Source of the DNA: Bacillota bacterium
GTDB taxonomy: Bacteria; Bacillota; Limnochordia; Darwinibacteriales; Darwinibacteriaceae
Length of the DNA stretch: 42,203 bases
Direction: 5' to 3'
Assembly (NCBI GenBank): GCA_012518735.1
Contig: JAAYRO010000147.1
Span: 1 to 42,203 of the forward strand
In this document: positions 37,860-42,203 of the stretch, piece by piece
Numbering within the stretch: the stretch's first letter is position 1
Layout: each line of letters starts with the position of its first letter
Notes under the pieces: generated by a model
Told to the model about the DNA's origin: nothing
What the model saw: only the letters and a program-made list of their open reading frames with translations
The model's database searches: none
Position numbers and translations under genes: made by a program

Positions 37860-38427
37860 AGTCATTTCGATTATCATAAAAATCGCTGCCATTCTAGTTA
37901 CTGCTGTAGTAGTAAAAACCATAGACGATGTCTTGGATCTAGAAAACCCGTACGAATCCCCATTTGCAGCTTTTTTCCAAAGAGGGACCTTACCATACAT
38001 GATCGCCATATTTTCCCTAGCCTTGGTGCTCCATTTCGAAACAGCCTTTACCTTGTTTTGGGCAAGTTATACAATAGGAATGGTCAGGGCACCTTTACAA
38101 ATGCTGCCAACTGGTGTAACTGGAGCGGTAGAGATCGTCATTGGAATACTCATATTAATCGTAGTCTCAGGTTGTTCATCAACCATCTGGGGACTGACTG
38201 TCATACTTGCTGTCCAATGTATGGACGATCTCTTGGACCAAGAAGTAGATAATAAACGGAAGGGAACAAATATAGCCATTACTATTGGACAAGGCGAATG
38301 TTTCCTTCTATTTATTATTGCTCTTTATACAGCTGTTACACTGCAGCCGGTGGAATCAACAGCAGCCTTTGTAACAGCACTTTGGATTGGAAATGGATTT
38401 TCTGGAAAAGAGGTGCAGTCAGCATGA
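37840..38427 (+). CDS. Integral membrane protein with duplicated DDxLD motifs, unknown function
   Basis: Multiple hydrophobic segments; KTIDDVLDLENPYES and QCMDDLLDQEVDNKRKG motifs. SD ggagg; overlaps the GTPase end. Confidence 0.65.
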   Translation: MFEMSSEVISIIIKIAAILVTAVVVKTIDDVLDLENPYESPFAAFFQRGTLPYMIAIFSLALVLHFETAFTLFWASYTIGMVRAPLQMLPTGVTGAVEIVIGILILIVVSGCSSTIWGLTVILAVQCMDDLLDQEVDNKRKGTNIAITIGQGECFLLFIIALYTAVTLQPVESTAAFVTALWIGNGFSGKEVQSA

Positions 38428-38624
38428 AGCTGATTCTACCAGTGTTACTTGCTGTCTTTACCCTAGGTTATGGGATTGGAAGGCGAGTTGGGTTCAAGCA
38501 GGGTCAGTCCTTAGGTAGGGCAGCTGCTGTTGTGGAGATTCGTGCCGAATCACTGAAAAAAGACTACTGCATAGTATGCCATCAAAAAAAACAGAAGGAT
38601 TTGACAAACTCAATCACGAATTAG
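38424..38624 (+). CDS. Small N-terminally anchored CxxC protein, unknown function
   Basis: ATGA overlap with the preceding gene; MKLILPVLLAVFTLGYGIG TM then KKDYCIVCHQKKQKD. The listed ORF start at 38298 is upstream of the likely ATG 38424. Confidence 0.55.
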   Translation: MKLILPVLLAVFTLGYGIGRRVGFKQGQSLGRAAAVVEIRAESLKKDYCIVCHQKKQKDLTNSITN

Positions 38625-38654
38625 TTATGAGCACGTTCAGTAGGAGGTTTAGGA

Positions 38655-38912
38655 TTGGTATTCTCAGTTGGATTTGAATTTGAAACAGAAGAAACTATGC
38701 TGACTGTAGCAGAAAAGTTGTGGACAAAATATGGCGTTACAGGTGAACTGGAAATGTATCCTACCAGCAACCAGAAGTATCGCCTCAACATTCATTCAGA
38801 AAAACAGATTAAGGAAAGTATTTTGGACAAGGTTCCAGGAAAACGGATGCAGGCAAAAATCAGCTATGGTACTTCTGTTCCAAAAGAGTCGCAGAATGAA
38901 GACGATGATTAA
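38655..38912 (+). CDS. Small conserved-looking soluble protein, unknown function
   Basis: TTG start with SD aggagg; 85 aa; overlaps the next gene's start. Coding support is positional (operon spacing and SD). Confidence 0.5.
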   Translation: MVFSVGFEFETEETMLTVAEKLWTKYGVTGELEMYPTSNQKYRLNIHSEKQIKESILDKVPGKRMQAKISYGTSVPKESQNEDDD

Positions 38913-40122
38913 ACAAGCAAAACAAGTCATTGAAGAGTATTTTGAACCCATTGAGCAAATTGTTCTGGCAAATCAAGAGAAAGTATTAAAGGCTTTCCAT
39001 CAAGCACGTGTTGGCAGTCACTGTTTTGGTGACTCTACAGGTTATGCCTACAGCGATCCAGGACGGGAGAGTCTGGAAGAGATATACGCCGCTATATTCA
39101 GAGGCGAATCTGCCTTGGTTCGTCCACAGATTGCCTCAGGAACACACGCCATTTCTTTGTGTCTGTCTATCCTTGAACCAGGCGATGAACTAGTTTCTAT
39201 TAGTGGCGCCCCTTACGATACTCTGCAGGTTGTAATTGGTGTAAAAGGCGACTCTAAGCGAAGCCTTATTCACCGAGGAATTCAATACAGGGAAGTCCCT
39301 CTACTACCAGATGGTTCCCTTGACTACGAAGGAATTAAGGAGAGTATCACCAGCAGCACCAGGATGGCAATTCTGCAGCGATCAAGAGGATACAGCTGGC
39401 GTCCTTCCATTTCCATTGCCCAAATCGCTGAAGCGGCAAGGATCGTAAAGAGAAAGAATCCAGACTGTATCTTGTTTGTGGACAACTGTTACGGAGAATT
39501 CGTAGAACAATATGAACCTCTTGAAGCAGGTGTCGATCTAATTGCAGGCTCCCTCATTAAAAATCCAGGGGGAACCTTAGCGGTTAGTGGGGGATACATT
39601 GCCGGGAGAGCTGATTTAGTAGAGTTGTGTTCTGAGATTCTTACTGCTCCAAGTCTTGGCAGTAAGATAGGGCCAACATTTGGATTGACACGTCAGCTAA
39701 TGCACGGCCTTTTTTTAGCACCTCATGTAGTAGGTGAAGCACTTTATGGGGCGATCTTAGCGGCCCAAGTATTTTCGTCTTTAGGCTTTCCTGTATCTCC
39801 TCTGCCTAATGAAAGGCGCACTGATATAGTCCAAGCTATTCGCTTTAAGTCTAAGGAGCAGCTCCTTGCCTTCTGTCACGGAATTCAAAAGGCAGGTCCA
39901 GTTGATGCACATTATATGCCTATTCCTAGTGATATGCCCGGCTACACAGATCAAGTTGTGATGGCAGGAGGAACGTTTATTCAAGGGTCGTCTATTGAAT
40001 TAAGTGCAGATGGACCACTGCGAGAGCCCTATACAGGATATCTGCAGGGAGCCATTTCACGCCAACACGCAGAGATTGGAATTCGATACGCTCTACATCA
40101 GATGGGTCTAGTGAATCCCTGA
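38896..40122 (+). CDS. Methionine gamma-lyase/aluminum resistance family PLP enzyme (YnbB-like)
   Basis: FGDSTGYAYSDPGRESLEEIYAAIFRGESALVRPQIASGTHAISL; ILFVDNCYGEFVE; AGSLIKNPGGTLAVSGGYIAG Lys motif. ATG 38896 inferred. Confidence 0.9.
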   Translation: MKTMIKQAKQVIEEYFEPIEQIVLANQEKVLKAFHQARVGSHCFGDSTGYAYSDPGRESLEEIYAAIFRGESALVRPQIASGTHAISLCLSILEPGDELVSISGAPYDTLQVVIGVKGDSKRSLIHRGIQYREVPLLPDGSLDYEGIKESITSSTRMAILQRSRGYSWRPSISIAQIAEAARIVKRKNPDCILFVDNCYGEFVEQYEPLEAGVDLIAGSLIKNPGGTLAVSGGYIAGRADLVELCSEILTAPSLGSKIGPTFGLTRQLMHGLFLAPHVVGEALYGAILAAQVFSSLGFPVSPLPNERRTDIVQAIRFKSKEQLLAFCHGIQKAGPVDAHYMPIPSDMPGYTDQVVMAGGTFIQGSSIELSADGPLREPYTGYLQGAISRQHAEIGIRYALHQMGLVNP

Positions 40123-40213
40123 GCTGAATCGATTTCTTTGAGCAAAGGAAGGATCTGCCTCATAAGATGGAGAATAGAAGTCCAATCATTATGACGCTAA
40201 GGGGGAACGATAT

Positions 40214-40873
40214 TTGCACATAACCAATATTGAAATTGCAATTCGATTAATTCTGGCCCTGGTCCTTGGCGGTCTTATTGGACTAGAGCGAGAAAGCATG
40301 GGAAGACCTGCAGGGTTTCGGACTCATATCCTTGTTAGTCTCGGGTCTGCTCTGATCATGATTGTCTCAGCTTACGCTTTTTCTGATTTTATGATGGGCC
40401 GATATGATCCGGGACGGATTGCCGCACAAGTTGTGAGCGGAATTGGCTTTTTAGGTGCAGGTACCATCATGCGAGAAGGAGCAAATATTAGGGGCCTCAC
40501 TACAGCTGCCAGTCTTTGGACCGTAGCTGGAATTGGACTAACGGTAGGGTGTGGGTTTTATTTTGCTGCTATCTTAGCTACGATTTTGGTAGTTGCTACA
40601 TTGGTTCTGCTCAACAAACTTGAGTGGGGCTATTTAACCAGCAAACATGAGATCCTAACGTTGTTGATCCAGGATACTCCTGGACAGCTAGCAAGAGTAT
40701 TTGCAGTTTTAGCTAAACATGAAGTAAATGTATTTAATGTAGAGCTATCATCGGAGGACACAGGAGACGCTAAACTGAACCTCGAAATCGAACTCGCTCC
40801 AAAGGCCAGTCGAGTGAAGATTATAGACGAATTAGTTTCCACTCCAGGGATCCGCCGCGCAAGTTACAAATAG
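40214..40873 (+). CDS. MgtC/SapB family membrane protein with C-terminal ACT domain
   Basis: LGGLIGLERESMGRPAGFRTHILVSLGSALIM, GIGFLGAGTIMREGANIRGLTTAASLW; C-terminal DTPGQLARVFAVLAKHEVNVFNVEL ACT-like. TTG start. Confidence 0.92.
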   Translation: MHITNIEIAIRLILALVLGGLIGLERESMGRPAGFRTHILVSLGSALIMIVSAYAFSDFMMGRYDPGRIAAQVVSGIGFLGAGTIMREGANIRGLTTAASLWTVAGIGLTVGCGFYFAAILATILVVATLVLLNKLEWGYLTSKHEILTLLIQDTPGQLARVFAVLAKHEVNVFNVELSSEDTGDAKLNLEIELAPKASRVKIIDELVSTPGIRRASYK

Positions 40874-40889
40874 ATATAGGAGTGAAATA

Positions 40890-41669
40890 ATGAAGTTTTT
40901 GGTCGCCAATGACGATGGAATTTTCGCCCCGGGCATCAAGATGTTAGCAGAAACCTTAGCTCCCTTTGGGACTGTGGCTGTTGTTGGACCTACAGAAGAA
41001 CAAAGCGGAATGGGGCACGCCATTACTGTTCATCGACCACTGCGCGTCCAGGCCGTAGATGTCATTCCCCAATCTGCCAAGAGCTTTACAGTAGATGGGA
41101 CACCGGCCGATTGCGTGAAAATGGCTGTTCAAGGACTAGGTCTTACGCCTGACATTGTCATGGCTGGCATCAACCTTGGTTCTAACCTTGGGACAGATGT
41201 ATTGTATTCCGGAACTGTCTCAGCAGCAATGGAGGGTGTGATTCTTGGAATACGAGCCATTGCTGTATCACTATGTGGACCCCAAACCTATCTGTCCACA
41301 GCCGGACATTATGTGCGGAAAATACTGCTTGAAGATCCTGGTATTCTCAATCAGCCTAATCTTATACCTCAGGACGGACTCTTGAATATTAACATACCTG
41401 CTGTACCCATCGAAGAAGTGAAGGGTATCCGAGTGACGAGGCTTGGAGTACGGAAGTATGAGAACCTGTTTGAGAAAAGAGTTGATCCGCGAGGTAACAC
41501 CTATTTCTGGATGGGGGGAAAACCTCAGCTGACCGAATCCAGTGATCTGGACATTGATATAGTGGCCGTTGAACAAGGATATGTTTCCATCACTCCTATA
41601 CAATTTGACTTAACCTATCATTCACTAGTAGATGGGCTTCAAACGATTTTGAATAAGGAATACATTTAA
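40890..41669 (+). CDS. surE: 5'-nucleotidase SurE
   Basis: LVANDDGIFAPGIKMLAETL, EEQSGMGHAIT, DGTPADCVKMA, GINLGSNLGTDVLYSGTVSAAMEG. Confidence 0.95.
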   Translation: MKFLVANDDGIFAPGIKMLAETLAPFGTVAVVGPTEEQSGMGHAITVHRPLRVQAVDVIPQSAKSFTVDGTPADCVKMAVQGLGLTPDIVMAGINLGSNLGTDVLYSGTVSAAMEGVILGIRAIAVSLCGPQTYLSTAGHYVRKILLEDPGILNQPNLIPQDGLLNINIPAVPIEEVKGIRVTRLGVRKYENLFEKRVDPRGNTYFWMGGKPQLTESSDLDIDIVAVEQGYVSITPIQFDLTYHSLVDGLQTILNKEYI

Positions 41670-41673
41670 AGGA

Positions 41674-41707
41674 ACATGGCAGGGTTGTCTCCCTGCCATG
41701 TTTTTTT
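41674..41707 (+). terminator. Intrinsic terminator after surE
   Basis: ACATGGCAGGG-loop-CCCTGCCATGT followed by a T run. Confidence 0.9.
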
Positions 41708-41710
41708 GCA

Positions 41711-41738
41711 TAGACTCCAAAAGAAGGTGTGATACTAT
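41711..41738 (+). promoter_or_regulatory. Candidate extended -10 promoter
   Basis: TAGACT, N16, TGA-TACTAT; sits just after the surE terminator and before the small ORFs. Confidence 0.35.
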
Positions 41739-41807
41739 AAGCAAACACCTAAAATCTCCAGTTAGAATATGATGGAGTAGAGGTCAAGGGGAAAGGGGCG
41801 ATAAGGA

Positions 41808-41969
41808 ATGACTAAGGAACCATTGACCTTGGAAGGCGAAGCTCATTATGTCGGTTCTTTTCCGCGAGATGGTCATATGTACGATTACTATGAGGTATTA
41901 TTAGACGGCTCTGCAAAATACGTGTTTGTAAAAACTACCATAAGTGAACAAGACACTCAAGGAAAATAG
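41808..41969 (+). CDS. Small 53-aa ORF, unknown function
   Basis: ATG with an upstream AAGGA-like SD; MTKEPLTLEGEAHYVGSFPRDGHMYDYYEVLLDGSAKYVFVKTTISEQDTQGK. Below the length cutoff of the ORF track. Confidence 0.4.
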   Translation: MTKEPLTLEGEAHYVGSFPRDGHMYDYYEVLLDGSAKYVFVKTTISEQDTQGK

Positions 41970-41994
41970 TGGGGGAAAGGGGACAACAAGAGCT

Positions 41995-42203
41995 ATGATC
42001 ATGCTCGCTCGTGACGATGCTTTAAAGGGTCTAAAGCGGTGTATGCGCTTGGCCAAACAAGATATTCTTCTTAGCGGATATACAGATGAGCCTAGGTCGT
42101 GGGAAAGCCAGGCCATTGCTCGGCAGAGTATATATCAATGGTTAACGAAGATCATCGAAGAACAAGGGGTAGATCAGGCATATCTTTTTGCACGAAAAAG
42201 ATA
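41995..42203 (+). CDS. Hypothetical protein, 3' truncated by window end
   Basis: Open frame to the window end: MIMLARDDALKGLKRCMRLAKQDILLSGYTDEPRSWESQAIARQSIYQWLTKIIEEQGVDQAYLFARKR... Confidence 0.45.
   Translation, partial: MIMLARDDALKGLKRCMRLAKQDILLSGYTDEPRSWESQAIARQSIYQWLTKIIEEQGVDQAYLFARKR

Noticed and set aside
1-42203. CRISPR arrays, tRNA/rRNA genes, transposons or prophage
   Set aside because: No repeat-spacer pattern, tRNA-like cloverleaf, transposase or phage structural gene was seen; the xerD present is the housekeeping recombinase in its usual context.

Overview
This window looks like chromosomal DNA from a spore-forming, motile Firmicute. Nearly all genes lie on the + strand; the exception is a DUF421/DUF4363 pair on the minus strand. 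From left to right it carries: an EndoQ-like PHP/Zn-finger protein (5' truncated), a histidine phosphatase, spoIIM, xerD, deoB, pdp, dacF, spoIIAA-spoIIAB-sigF, a PHP phosphoesterase and a GNAT protein; an ExbB-ExbD-TonB system, a secreted cohesin-like protein and an SLH/coiled-coil/C-terminal-TM protein resembling Thermotoga Omp-alpha; spoVAC-spoVAD-spoVAE; cheW-fliM-fliY-cheA-cheY-cheC-cheD-cheB-cheR and a Jag_N-FapA (DUF342) fusion; a Gx-type transporter; miaB, a PRC-barrel-like ORF, mutS-mutL-miaA; a spoVK-like AAA+ ATPase followed by a little-characterised GTPase/membrane-protein cluster and a ynbB-like lyase; then mgtC, surE and two small or partial ORFs. The two most interesting signals are (1) energy transduction plus an apparent outer-membrane spacer next to sporulation genes, which suggests a diderm sporulating Firmicute, and (2) the tightly overlapping spoVK-GTPase-DDxLD membrane protein-small protein operon. 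Several promoter-like sequences match the sigma factor expected for the gene downstream: SigE at spoIIM, SigH at spoIIAA, SigG at spoVAC and SigD at fliM. All calls come from reading sequence and motifs; no database search was run.
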